NCBI GenBank assembly: GCA_000494185.1
Contig: AWOC01000013.1
Span: 1 to 13,595, forward strand
Direction of reading: 5' to 3'
Length of the DNA: 13,595 bases
Origin: Candidatus Calditenuaceae archaeon JGI OTU-3
Lineage (GTDB): Archaea; Thermoproteota; Nitrososphaeria_A; Caldarchaeales; Calditenuaceae
Shown here: in pieces, positions 1 to 5,610 of the stretch
Numbering within the stretch: the first letter of the stretch is position 1
How the letters are laid out: every line of letters starts with the position of its first letter
Notes under the pieces: model-generated
Told to the model about the DNA's origin: nothing
Databases searched by the model: none
What the model saw: only the letters and a program-made list of their open reading frames with translations
Made by a program: the position numbers and the translations under genes

Positions 1-2
1 CT

Positions 3-44
3 GGCACGAGAACGTTAAAGACCATACCCATACCTGGCACATAG
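3..44 (+). CDS. Possible C-terminal tail of an upstream gene
   Basis: Frame 3 is open from the window edge to a TAG at 42-44 and reads GTRTLKTIPIPGT. The TAG is followed with no gap by the ATG of the DUF424 gene at 45, an arrangement typical of translationally coupled archaeal genes, so this may be the end of the preceding gene. Fourteen codons are too few to identify a family, and an open stretch this short could occur by chance. No function is proposed. Confidence 0.3.
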   Translation, partial: GTRTLKTIPIPGT

Positions 45-314
45 ATGGCCTGCCTAGGAATGCAGGCTGACCTTGAAAAAACCCTACAGGCCGCGAGGCT
101 GAGGGTGAGGGAAAGATACGAGGTCCTAGTTAGTAGGGACTTTTACCTCGGAAGACAGGTGGAATGGGAGGCAGTTAAAGAGGCGATCAACGGGGCTACG
201 ATAGTCAACCTGCTCGGCAACAAGGTGGTTCAGAAGGCGATTGAGGAGGGGCTGGTCGAGGAATCCGCCTGTATCGAGGTTGGCGGAGTCAAGCACGTCC
301 AGATATTCCGTTGA
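45..314 (+). CDS. DUF424 family protein
   Basis: This is a small protein of 89 residues whose C-terminal half matches my memory of the archaeal DUF424 family (Pfam PF04242): the segment ATIVNLLGNKVVQKAIEEGL (residues 51-70) followed by the closing IEVGGVKHVQIFR. The family is widespread in archaea and its biochemical role is unknown to me. The N-terminus is short. Other members begin with an extra beta strand before the 'ADL.KTL' region (here residues 8-14), but an in-frame TAG at 42-44 leaves no room for it. ATG 45 and ATG 60 are the possible starts. The gene converges on the DUF4432 gene with only 11 nt between stop codons. The family call is fairly secure; the function is unknown. Confidence 0.75.
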   Translation: MACLGMQADLEKTLQAARLRVRERYEVLVSRDFYLGRQVEWEAVKEAINGATIVNLLGNKVVQKAIEEGLVEESACIEVGGVKHVQIFR

Positions 315-325
315 GCCTAAACACC

Positions 326-1462
326 TCACTCTCTAGCTTCTTTAACAAAAGTCTCGACATCTGGCAGAATCATGGCCCTCTTGGGCCCTCTAATCTCGAT
401 GATCCTCTCCTCAACTCTCCTCAACTCCTCAACGCCCTCCACCACCCTCAGCTCAATCTCAATGGACTGCTCTTCTTGCGGCTCAAGATACTTCAGCGTC
501 CCCATCCTCCTCTCAAAGTCTCTCCCCAAGACCAGGGCGTTGGCCGGCTCAAGGCCTAAGACATAGGTCCCCTCACCAACCATCTTCCACTCTATGAAGC
601 GGTTGAGCGGCTTTCGCTTGAAGCGTATAACGACGCCCAGTCCGCCAGCAAGCGAATAGTTCAGGAGGGCGGCGTAGGCATAGCCTTCTTGATCGGGCAC
701 GAGGTCGTGGAAGTACACCTTCTCTCGATAGCCTTTGGTGGGCTCCTCGAACCGGTCATAGTTCTCGGCTCCCTCCGCGGCGTCGCTGTCGCGGGGCACG
801 ACCAGCTTGGAGGTCGTGACGAGTTTGGATTCCTTGCTTAGGAGCGGGAACCCGAAGTTGAAGTGATATAGAATCATGAATGGCTGTCTGTACCACCCGT
901 TGTTACGGACATGGTCTCTGAAGACCATTCTGCTTGCTCCGAGCTCCGTCTCAATCCTCCTGTAGAGAGAGATGTTTGGCTCGAAGACCTTCGACTCTCT
1001 CACCTCGCCCTCGATCTCTAACACATAGCTGTCGCCAACCCACTTACCCCTACAAAGGTGAAGCCTAGCGGGTATGTAAGAGGCCCGTCCATGAAGCCCA
1101 AGCTGCTCGCCCTCGTCCACCGAGGGTCTGCCGAAGTAGGTTAAACCACAAGTCGTGAGCAGGCCGCCAAAGAATCCTCTAAGCCACCCAAGTCCCTCAG
1201 GCTCATAGAAGGCCGGCGCCGTTATACCCGTTGGACTCATCCAGGCCAGTGGTGTCCCCCTGTACTCTAGGTTTGCGACGTCGAGCCCTCTGTCGACCAC
1301 CACCAGTGCAGACAGTACTCCTGTCCTAAGCAGGATGCAACGGACGCCCTTGGAATGGCCGTCCGTGAGTTCCAGGGGTGTGAGCCCCCCAATCTGCGAG
1401 ATATCTCCCACATATCTCTCGAGCTCTGCCCTTGAAAAACCACGACCATACAGGATGACCAT
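326..1462 (-). CDS. DUF4432 / aldose 1-epimerase-like (galactose mutarotase fold) protein
   Basis: The protein has 378 residues. Features I associate with DUF4432, a branch of the galactose-mutarotase-like superfamily, appear in order: VVDRGLDVANLEYRGTPLAW (residues 55-74), GGLLTTCGL (99-107), GLHGRASYIPA (122-132) and PFMILYHFNFGFPLL (194-208). H124 and H200 are candidate active-site histidines by position in those motifs. The likely role is anomerisation or isomer handling of a free sugar or sugar acid in the cytoplasm; no signal peptide is seen and the substrate cannot be read from the sequence. The ATG at 1462 lies about 26 nt downstream of a TATA-like box at 1486-1492, so the mRNA is probably leaderless. 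It lies downstream of the aminotransferase on the same strand, with an 87-nt gap that contains this promoter. Confidence 0.8.
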   Translation of the reverse strand: MVILYGRGFSRAELERYVGDISQIGGLTPLELTDGHSKGVRCILLRTGVLSALVVVDRGLDVANLEYRGTPLAWMSPTGITAPAFYEPEGLGWLRGFFGGLLTTCGLTYFGRPSVDEGEQLGLHGRASYIPARLHLCRGKWVGDSYVLEIEGEVRESKVFEPNISLYRRIETELGASRMVFRDHVRNNGWYRQPFMILYHFNFGFPLLSKESKLVTTSKLVVPRDSDAAEGAENYDRFEEPTKGYREKVYFHDLVPDQEGYAYAALLNYSLAGGLGVVIRFKRKPLNRFIEWKMVGEGTYVLGLEPANALVLGRDFERRMGTLKYLEPQEEQSIEIELRVVEGVEELRRVEERIIEIRGPKRAMILPDVETFVKEARE

Positions 1463-1485
1463 CGGACAAATAGACTCCTCGGGGA

Positions 1486-1492
1486 GATATAA
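1486..1492 (-). promoter_or_regulatory. TATA box of the DUF4432 gene
   Basis: On the minus strand this reads TTATATC inside TAGTTATATCT. Its centre is about 26-27 nt before the ATG at 1462, the spacing expected between an archaeal TATA box and the transcription start. A leaderless transcript beginning at or next to the start codon is implied. Confidence 0.5.
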
Positions 1493-1549
1493 CTAATCCC
1501 CTCACGGGAAAGGGGGACGAGGTAGGGGGCTTTAGTTCTAGAGTGTGGC

Positions 1550-2731
1550 CTATATTGAGCTGTAGAATGCGTCGATTACGGTCCCTACCTTTTCTACCTC
1601 GACGCCAGCATCCCTGAGAGTTAGGGTGAGGGAGGTGAGTGTGGGGACAACGTAGCGGGGATCAGCGGTGATGCCCATGTGGCCGATCCTGATGGCTCTC
1701 CCCGCCGTAGATCCAAGCCCGCCACCGATCATTATCCTGTGCTTCGTGAGCATCGTCTTTAGAACTTCCTGAAGTTTGTTCCTTGCTCCAGAGGGTAAGT
1801 CTATTGCTGTAATAGTTGGAGAGGCGTATGCGTCCTCATGGACAGTTAGCTCGAGACCCATCGCCTTAACAGCCTCTCTCGTGGCCATAGCGATCGTGCG
1901 ATGTCTCTCATACCTCTTCTCTAGGCCTTCGATAAGCGCCGCCTCCGCAGCGACTTTAAAGGCTAGGTAGGCAAAGGTGTTTACAGTTGTGGGGTAAGGA
2001 TGCCCCATCCCACCCCAGTTTTTCCGATACCAGCTCCAGACAGCCAGGTTGGTCATGAACGAGTTGGGCTTGACCAGCCCCCTCTCGACCCTCTCCCAGA
2101 CCTCACTACTTATCGAGACTGGTAGGGCTCCCGGAATGCTTCCGAGACACTTATTTGCGTAACCGACACAGACATCTATCCCCCATCCGTCGACGTCTAT
2201 ATCCACTCCTCCGTAAGCTGATACGGAATCTATCACCGTAAAAAGCCCCCTCTTCTTCGCGACCCTCACATAGTCTTTAACGGGGTTGAGTGCACCAGTT
2301 GCAGACTCGTTCTGCACTGAGATGAGCGCCTTTGCGTCAGGATTGCCGTCCAAAACCTCCTCAAGCTTGCTGGGGGGGACAACCATCCCCGGCCCCGCCT
2401 CAACCTTTACCAAGTTTAGACCGCAGAGTTTAGCGATCTCTGCGAATCGCTCCCCAAAGAATCCGTTCACCACCGCGATCACCTTCTCCCCCCGATCGGC
2501 CACGCTAAGGACACCGAGCTCCAGCCCAAGACATCCCGGACCGGGCATTATTATAATCTCATTCTTAGTCTTGAAAATCCTCTTTGCAACATCCTCCACC
2601 TTCTCGTATAGCTCTTTCCACTCATGCCCATAGTGGGGGTAGAAGCGGCCTGCCAAAACTTCCCTGACCCGCGGATGTAGTTCCGAAGGCCCCGGAATCA
2701 TGAGAAGCGGGTCGTCATACCAGCCCTCCAT
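1550..2731 (-). CDS. Class V PLP aminotransferase, alanine-glyoxylate / serine-pyruvate type
   Basis: The protein has 393 residues and is a fold-type I, class V aminotransferase of the AGT/SPT group. It opens with the family signature LLMIPGPSE (residues 9-17). The PLP-binding aspartate is D168 in VIDSVSAYGG, the Schiff-base lysine is K194 in YANKCLGSIPG, and the substrate-carboxylate arginine is R348 in RAIRIGHMG. The enzyme should move an amino group from alanine or serine to a 2-oxo acid such as glyoxylate or pyruvate; the actual pair cannot be decided. An upstream TTG at 2755 gives 401 residues, but the TATA box at 2760-2769 is too close to serve it and fits a transcript start near 2738, so ATG 2731 is preferred. 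It lies between the SDR and DUF4432 genes, each with its own promoter. Confidence 0.88.
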   Translation of the reverse strand: MEGWYDDPLLMIPGPSELHPRVREVLAGRFYPHYGHEWKELYEKVEDVAKRIFKTKNEIIIMPGPGCLGLELGVLSVADRGEKVIAVVNGFFGERFAEIAKLCGLNLVKVEAGPGMVVPPSKLEEVLDGNPDAKALISVQNESATGALNPVKDYVRVAKKRGLFTVIDSVSAYGGVDIDVDGWGIDVCVGYANKCLGSIPGALPVSISSEVWERVERGLVKPNSFMTNLAVWSWYRKNWGGMGHPYPTTVNTFAYLAFKVAAEAALIEGLEKRYERHRTIAMATREAVKAMGLELTVHEDAYASPTITAIDLPSGARNKLQEVLKTMLTKHRIMIGGGLGSTAGRAIRIGHMGITADPRYVVPTLTSLTLTLRDAGVEVEKVGTVIDAFYSSI

Positions 2732-2759
2732 CACTAACGTGTTCACGTCCTTCAAGTGA

Positions 2760-2769
2760 TAAATATATC
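2760..2769 (-). promoter_or_regulatory. TATA box of the aminotransferase gene
   Basis: The short gap after the SDR stop codon (TAG at 2771-2773) reads ATATATTTAT on the minus strand. This is a good archaeal TATA element. A start about 26 nt downstream falls near 2738, just before the ATG at 2731. Confidence 0.45.
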
Positions 2770-2770
2770 C

Positions 2771-3754
2771 CTATTGTGGTTTAAGATCGCTGAGGTCTAG
2801 CTCACCCCTGGCCAAGAGGTTGCGGAAGAACTGGAGGGTCCGCGCCAAGCCTTCTTCGGGCCGGGTCCTCAATAGTGGGCCGAAGTCTCTCTCGGTTTCA
2901 GAGTCGTCGAGCACAGCCGGAATTGGTAGCGGCTTATCCTCATAGGTCAGTAGTCCCTTGCTCTCCGGAATCAGTCCCTCAATAAGCTTGATCAGGTCGG
3001 ATACATGCATGATGGTGCCTCGCACGTTGTATACCCTGGCTCCAGGATAGTCCTTCAAGGCGGCCTTGACAAAGAGGTCCGCAACATCCTCCACGTATTG
3101 CAGGTCGATCATGCCTCCAAATCTTATCTTGAATGGTATGCGGGCCAACCCCGCCTTTAATGCCCTCGTAGCGTCGGATGTAACACCGACGTCTCTTCCA
3201 TACCCGTACACCACCTGTGGCCTGAAGCCCGCGCTAGGGATCCCGGCCTCGTGCCAGTAGGCGTTAGCCGTCAGCTCGTTGCAGACCTTGTATGCGCCGT
3301 AGTGTGTGGTGGGTCTGAGTACAGCGTTGACGGGCACTGGGCCCTCTCCGTAAATCTCTGGAGGACCATAGACGGCGGCCGAGCTTGCGTATACGACTCG
3401 CCTGACCTGCCCAATATGCTTTCTGCAAGCCTCAAAAACATTGACAGTGCCTACCACATTGACAAGAGCCCCCTGGACTGGATTAGCCCTGCACTGCGGT
3501 ATTTGGAAAGCGGCAAGATGGATCACTGCGTCAACCCCAAACCTCGATAAGACATCGTCTAGGAACCCCGGAACAGATATGTCTCCCTCCACGAAGGGGT
3601 GCCTCTCCGGATCACCTACAACGTACCTCAGCCTGTGATAGTCGCGCTTAAGATCCGTCAGAACCACCTTCTCGCCATACTCCAAGAGACGCCTCACAGT
3701 CCACGAGCCAATGAAGCCACACGCGCCTGTAACCAAGACTGTCATAACGTTCAC
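2771..3754 (-). CDS. NAD-dependent epimerase/dehydratase (extended SDR)
   Basis: The protein has 327 residues and an extended-SDR fold. Near the N-terminus the Rossmann motif TGACGFIG (residues 9-16) gives GxxGxxG. The catalytic YxxxK is Y152-K156 in HYGAYK, with the serine in YASSAAVYG (122-130). The downstream region RPQVVYGYGRD and DLQYVEDVADLFVKA is typical of nucleotide-sugar epimerases and of sugar or sugar-acid dehydrogenases, so the substrate is open. The start is ambiguous. GTG 3754 sits about 26 nt after the TATA box at 3776-3783 (leaderless), whereas ATG 3745 has AAGGTGA upstream as a ribosome-binding site and would give 324 residues. It is first of three same-strand metabolic genes and lies just downstream of tRNA-Thr. 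Confidence 0.85.
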   Translation of the reverse strand: MNVMTVLVTGACGFIGSWTVRRLLEYGEKVVLTDLKRDYHRLRYVVGDPERHPFVEGDISVPGFLDDVLSRFGVDAVIHLAAFQIPQCRANPVQGALVNVVGTVNVFEACRKHIGQVRRVVYASSAAVYGPPEIYGEGPVPVNAVLRPTTHYGAYKVCNELTANAYWHEAGIPSAGFRPQVVYGYGRDVGVTSDATRALKAGLARIPFKIRFGGMIDLQYVEDVADLFVKAALKDYPGARVYNVRGTIMHVSDLIKLIEGLIPESKGLLTYEDKPLPIPAVLDDSETERDFGPLLRTRPEEGLARTLQFFRNLLARGELDLSDLKPQ

Positions 3755-3775
3755 CTTTAGGTCAATTCCGCCCGA

Positions 3776-3783
3776 ATAAATAT
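3776..3783 (-). promoter_or_regulatory. TATA box of the SDR gene
   Basis: The minus strand reads CATATTTATTCG here. It is centred about 26 nt before GTG 3754, and lies between the 3' end of tRNA-Thr and the SDR gene, giving the latter its own promoter. Confidence 0.45.
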
Positions 3784-3796
3784 GTGGTTCAGAACC

Positions 3797-3870
3797 AGCC
3801 CCGGGCGGGGTTTGAACCCGCGACCTGCCGCTTACGAGGCGGCCGCTCTACCGGGCTGAGCTACCGGGGC
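3797..3870 (-). tRNA. tRNA-Thr (anticodon CGU)
   Basis: The minus strand folds as a complete intronless cloverleaf of 74 nt. The acceptor arm GCCCCGG pairs perfectly with CCGGGGC. The D arm is GCTC/GAGC and the anticodon stem is GCCGC/GCGGC, enclosing the loop CTCGTAA with anticodon CGT, which reads ACG (Thr). The T arm GCGGG/CCCGC encloses TTCAAAC. The discriminator base is T (position 3797) and the CCA end is not encoded. A TATA-like box lies upstream at 3896-3902. Confidence 0.95.
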
Positions 3871-3895
3871 GCACGAGAGTCCATCGCTAGCCCCC

Positions 3896-3902
3896 TATTT
3901 AG
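3896..3902 (-). promoter_or_regulatory. TATA box of tRNA-Thr
   Basis: The minus strand reads CCTAAATAG. The element is centred about 29 nt before the tRNA 5' end at 3870. It shares the 90-nt divergent region with the MarC promoter on the other strand. Confidence 0.4.
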
Positions 3903-3927
3903 GTATCTCACCAGGCTCCCGTAACAG

Positions 3928-3933
3928 TATATA
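3928..3933 (+). promoter_or_regulatory. TATA box of the marC-like gene
   Basis: The sequence AGTATATACT has a TATATA core about 30 nt before the ATG at 3961. That predicts a transcript starting only a few bases upstream of the start codon. Confidence 0.45.
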
Positions 3934-3960
3934 CTATGACCACCCAGAAGATGTGTTAGG

Positions 3961-4539
3961 ATGATTGAAGATCTCCTTAGAAGTTGTGTGGGGCTGTTCG
4001 TCGTCGTTGACCCAGTAGGTAACGTCCCTATCCTAATCGAGCTGACAAAACATATGGGGGTGAGGGATAGGAAGAGAATCTTTGACCGAGCGATACTCAT
4101 AGGTTCCTCGTTACTTCTCCTATTCGCTTTTGCAGGCCATCAGATTCTTATCCTCTTCGGAGTCTCGCTATCCAGCTTCATGATAGCCGGCGGCATCCTC
4201 TTCCTAATCCTCGCGCTGCAAATACTTGTGGCGGGTGGGGAGAGGTTCCTCGCGAGGGCGGGCGACGTAGGCGTATTCCCCATAGGTTTCCCACTACTCG
4301 TCGGACCCGGAGCGATCACCAACACCATGCTCGCGATCAACTCCTATGGGCAGGTAGTCGCAGTCCTTTCAGTGCTTATCGTGATGTTTATAAGCTGGCT
4401 ACTCCTTAGAGGGATAATTTTAGTATACAGATTTATGGGAAAAGTGGGTGCCGATGTGGTGGCGCGCGTCATGGCCGTATTTCTTGCCGCCATCGCGGTG
4501 GAATACATTATCACCGGGCTGAAGGGGTCTATGGAGTAA
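3961..4539 (+). CDS. MarC family integral membrane protein
   Basis: This is a hydrophobic protein of 192 residues, the usual size for the MarC (UPF0056) family. Family landmarks are VDPVGNVPI (residues 16-24), SSFMIAGGILF (71-81) and FPIGFPLLVGPGAIT (106-120). About six membrane segments can be seen, in the regions of residues 5-20, 44-66, 70-91, 105-127, 132-155 and 166-186. The family lies in the cytoplasmic membrane; its transported substrate, if any, is not established, and the historic link to multiple antibiotic resistance is not supported for most members. The gene is divergent from tRNA-Thr and appears monocistronic. The GC-rich region at 4551-4643 follows it. Confidence 0.88.
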   Translation: MIEDLLRSCVGLFVVVDPVGNVPILIELTKHMGVRDRKRIFDRAILIGSSLLLLFAFAGHQILILFGVSLSSFMIAGGILFLILALQILVAGGERFLARAGDVGVFPIGFPLLVGPGAITNTMLAINSYGQVVAVLSVLIVMFISWLLLRGIILVYRFMGKVGADVVARVMAVFLAAIAVEYIITGLKGSME

Positions 4540-4550
4540 AAATTGAAGTT

Positions 4551-4643
4551 CTCGCGCGAGACCTGACCTGCAACAAATCTAGGCCTAGGGCGGGCCGCAC
4601 ACGCCTCGAGGGGTCAGGAGGATCACCAGATACGCCGGCCCGC
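4551..4643. other. GC-rich intergenic region with nested inverted repeats; possible structured RNA
   Basis: This non-coding stretch between the marC-like gene and tRNA-Tyr is dense in self-complementary sequence. Three perfect palindromes are present: CTCGCGCGAG at 4551-4560, CTAGGCCTAG at 4579-4588 and CCTCGAGG at 4604-4611. CCTGACC (4562-4568) pairs with GGTCAGG (4612-4618), and GCGGGCCG (4590-4597) pairs with CGGCCCGC (4636-4643). The two stems cross each other, so they would form a pseudoknot or be alternatives. I do not recognise a known RNA family. On the minus strand a TATA-like CTTTAAAG lies at 4683-4690 and a T-rich tract follows the last palindrome, so a minus-strand transcript is possible. 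Confidence 0.35.
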
Positions 4644-4708
4644 GAATGTAACCCCCCTTGGCATTTTCATGTCTCGTGGTAGCTTTAAAGTTTCATCAAA
4701 ACAACACC

Positions 4709-4722
4709 TTAAAGTTTTATAC
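4709..4722 (+). promoter_or_regulatory. TATA box of tRNA-Tyr
   Basis: TTAAAGTTTTATAC lies about 28-40 nt before the tRNA 5' end at 4750. A second copy of TTAAAGTTT sits 24 nt further upstream at 4685-4693, so two TATA-like elements are in tandem. Confidence 0.45.
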
Positions 4723-4749
4723 TAGGCTTGAAGAAATTGATACCGACGA

Positions 4750-4870
4750 CCCGGCGTAGCTCAGCCTGGTAGAGCATCCGGCTGTAGAGGCCAGCAGCCC
4801 GCTGGGCCTACCGCAGCCTACCGGGCGCACAGAAACCGGAGGGCCGCAGGTTCAAATCCTGCCGCCGGGA
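4750..4870 (+). tRNA. tRNA-Tyr (anticodon GUA) with a 47-nt intron
   Basis: The acceptor arm CCCGGCG (4750-4756) pairs perfectly with CGCCGGG (4863-4869), and the discriminator is A4870. The D arm is GCTC/GAGC (4759-4762/4772-4775). The anticodon stem TCCGG (4777-4781) pairs with CCGGA (4836-4840), the anticodon is GTA at 4784-4786, and the T arm is GCAGG/CCTGC around TTCAAAT. A C1-G72 pair is expected for archaeal tRNA-Tyr. The intron is 4788-4834, at the canonical site between positions 37 and 38. Its bulge-helix-bulge core is visible: CTGT (4782-4785) pairs with ACAG (4829-4832), flanked by the three-base bulges AGa (4786-4788) and AAA (4833-4835). CCA is not encoded. A seven-T tract follows at 4893-4899. 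Confidence 0.95.
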
Positions 4871-4892
4871 GAAGGAGTTCGTCTATTTATAC

Positions 4893-4899
4893 TTTTTTT
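4893..4899 (+). terminator. Oligo-T termination signal after tRNA-Tyr
   Basis: A run of seven Ts lies 23 nt after the tRNA 3' end. Archaeal RNA polymerase terminates at such T tracts without a hairpin. Positions 4900-4962 beyond it are AT-rich and hold no gene that I can see. Confidence 0.45.
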
Positions 4900-4962
4900 C
4901 CGCATACTTAAATATATTGTAGGGTTAGAAGTTGGGGTTAGATGTGCATCTTTCTTTATAAG

Positions 4963-5586
4963 TTAATTTTCAAGACGCATTCTTTTCCTTCTAATGGTGA
5001 AGCCTATCGTTTTGTAGAAGTTGGCGTTGCTTCTGGCCCGGACGTGTAGGTGGTAGACATCTTTACTAAGCACGTAAGTCTTCCCTCTCCAAGGGTTATA
5101 GAATACTCTTCCTCGCCGCTGTTTAGGTTTTGGTCCTGTTGACTCGATGCCGAGACGCTGTAGGAGGTCTTTGACGTAGTCGAGGAGCCTGAGGTGGGTG
5201 TTGTCAATGTGTATGTAACCTCTTTTATCTACGCATCCCTCCGAGTCGAAGAGGCCCCTCAGAAACGTCGCCCCGCATCTCTCGCAGTGCTCTATGTAGG
5301 GCTTCAGCCTATCAAGGTCTAGCGGCTTTCTCAACAACTCGTAAAGAGTCTGTGATCGAGCTTCTACGACGTATCCCCCCACAGATTTGTCCTGTCTTGG
5401 CTTGATGGGCTCCCTCCTGAGAACTGTAGACAAGCATCTTCCAAACTCCACGGCAAACTCCAAATCCCTGGTCTTGAGACCAACCATGACAGCATTGTAT
5501 CCTTTGATGGCGCGTCTCCTCCTATAAGCGTATCCGTCTCCCAGCACCACGCCTATCACGTATGCCAGCTCCTCAGACGGCCTCAA
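4963..5586 (-). CDS. LAGLIDADG homing-endonuclease-like protein (downstream half of an interrupted gene)
   Basis: The open reading frame has 207 residues and two LAGLIDADG helices. These are VIGVVLGDGY (residues 10-19, acidic residue D17) and FLRGLFDSEGC (108-118, acidic residue E116), so both catalytic acids are kept in a two-motif monomer. Between and after them is the usual saddle-fold sequence, including the pair CERC at 101-104. It matches the C-terminal part of free-standing archaeal proteins in which a helix-turn-helix precedes PSEELAYVIGV. The upstream HTH half is in the same frame, separated by one TGA at 5608-5610 followed by seven codons before the TTG at 5586. The TTG is a nominal start only. 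The protein would cut a specific long DNA site, or act as a derived DNA-binding protein. No host intron or intein is visible around it. Confidence 0.85.
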   Translation of the reverse strand: MRPSEELAYVIGVVLGDGYAYRRRRAIKGYNAVMVGLKTRDLEFAVEFGRCLSTVLRREPIKPRQDKSVGGYVVEARSQTLYELLRKPLDLDRLKPYIEHCERCGATFLRGLFDSEGCVDKRGYIHIDNTHLRLLDYVKDLLQRLGIESTGPKPKQRRGRVFYNPWRGKTYVLSKDVYHLHVRARSNANFYKTIGFTIRRKRMRLEN

Positions 5587-5607
5587 TAGTCCTATGGAAG
5601 GTATTCT

Positions 5608-5610
5608 TCA
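5608..5610 (-). other. In-frame TGA separating the HTH and LAGLIDADG parts
   Basis: On the minus strand, codons run ...CAT AAT CCG TAC AAC GGT TGA AGA ATA CCT TCC ATA GGA CTA TTG AGG CCG... The reading frame before the TGA (HNPYNG) and after it (RIPSIGLLRPSEELAY) is the same. A single base change such as CGA to TGA would explain the interruption. Confidence 0.8.

Noticed and set aside
3861..4100. Minus-strand open frame over the tRNA-Thr 5' end and the start of the marC-like gene
   Set aside because: It overlaps a certain tRNA and a certain membrane-protein gene; it is a chance open frame.
4551..4660. C/D box or H/ACA guide RNA in the GC-rich intergenic region
   Set aside because: No proper C box (RUGAUGA) and D box (CUGA) pair with correct spacing, and no ACA at a suitable position beside a hairpin, could be found on either strand.
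5608..5610. TGA read as selenocysteine
   Set aside because: Selenocysteine has no expected role in an HTH-LAGLIDADG linker and no SECIS-like element was recognised. A nonsense change is simpler.
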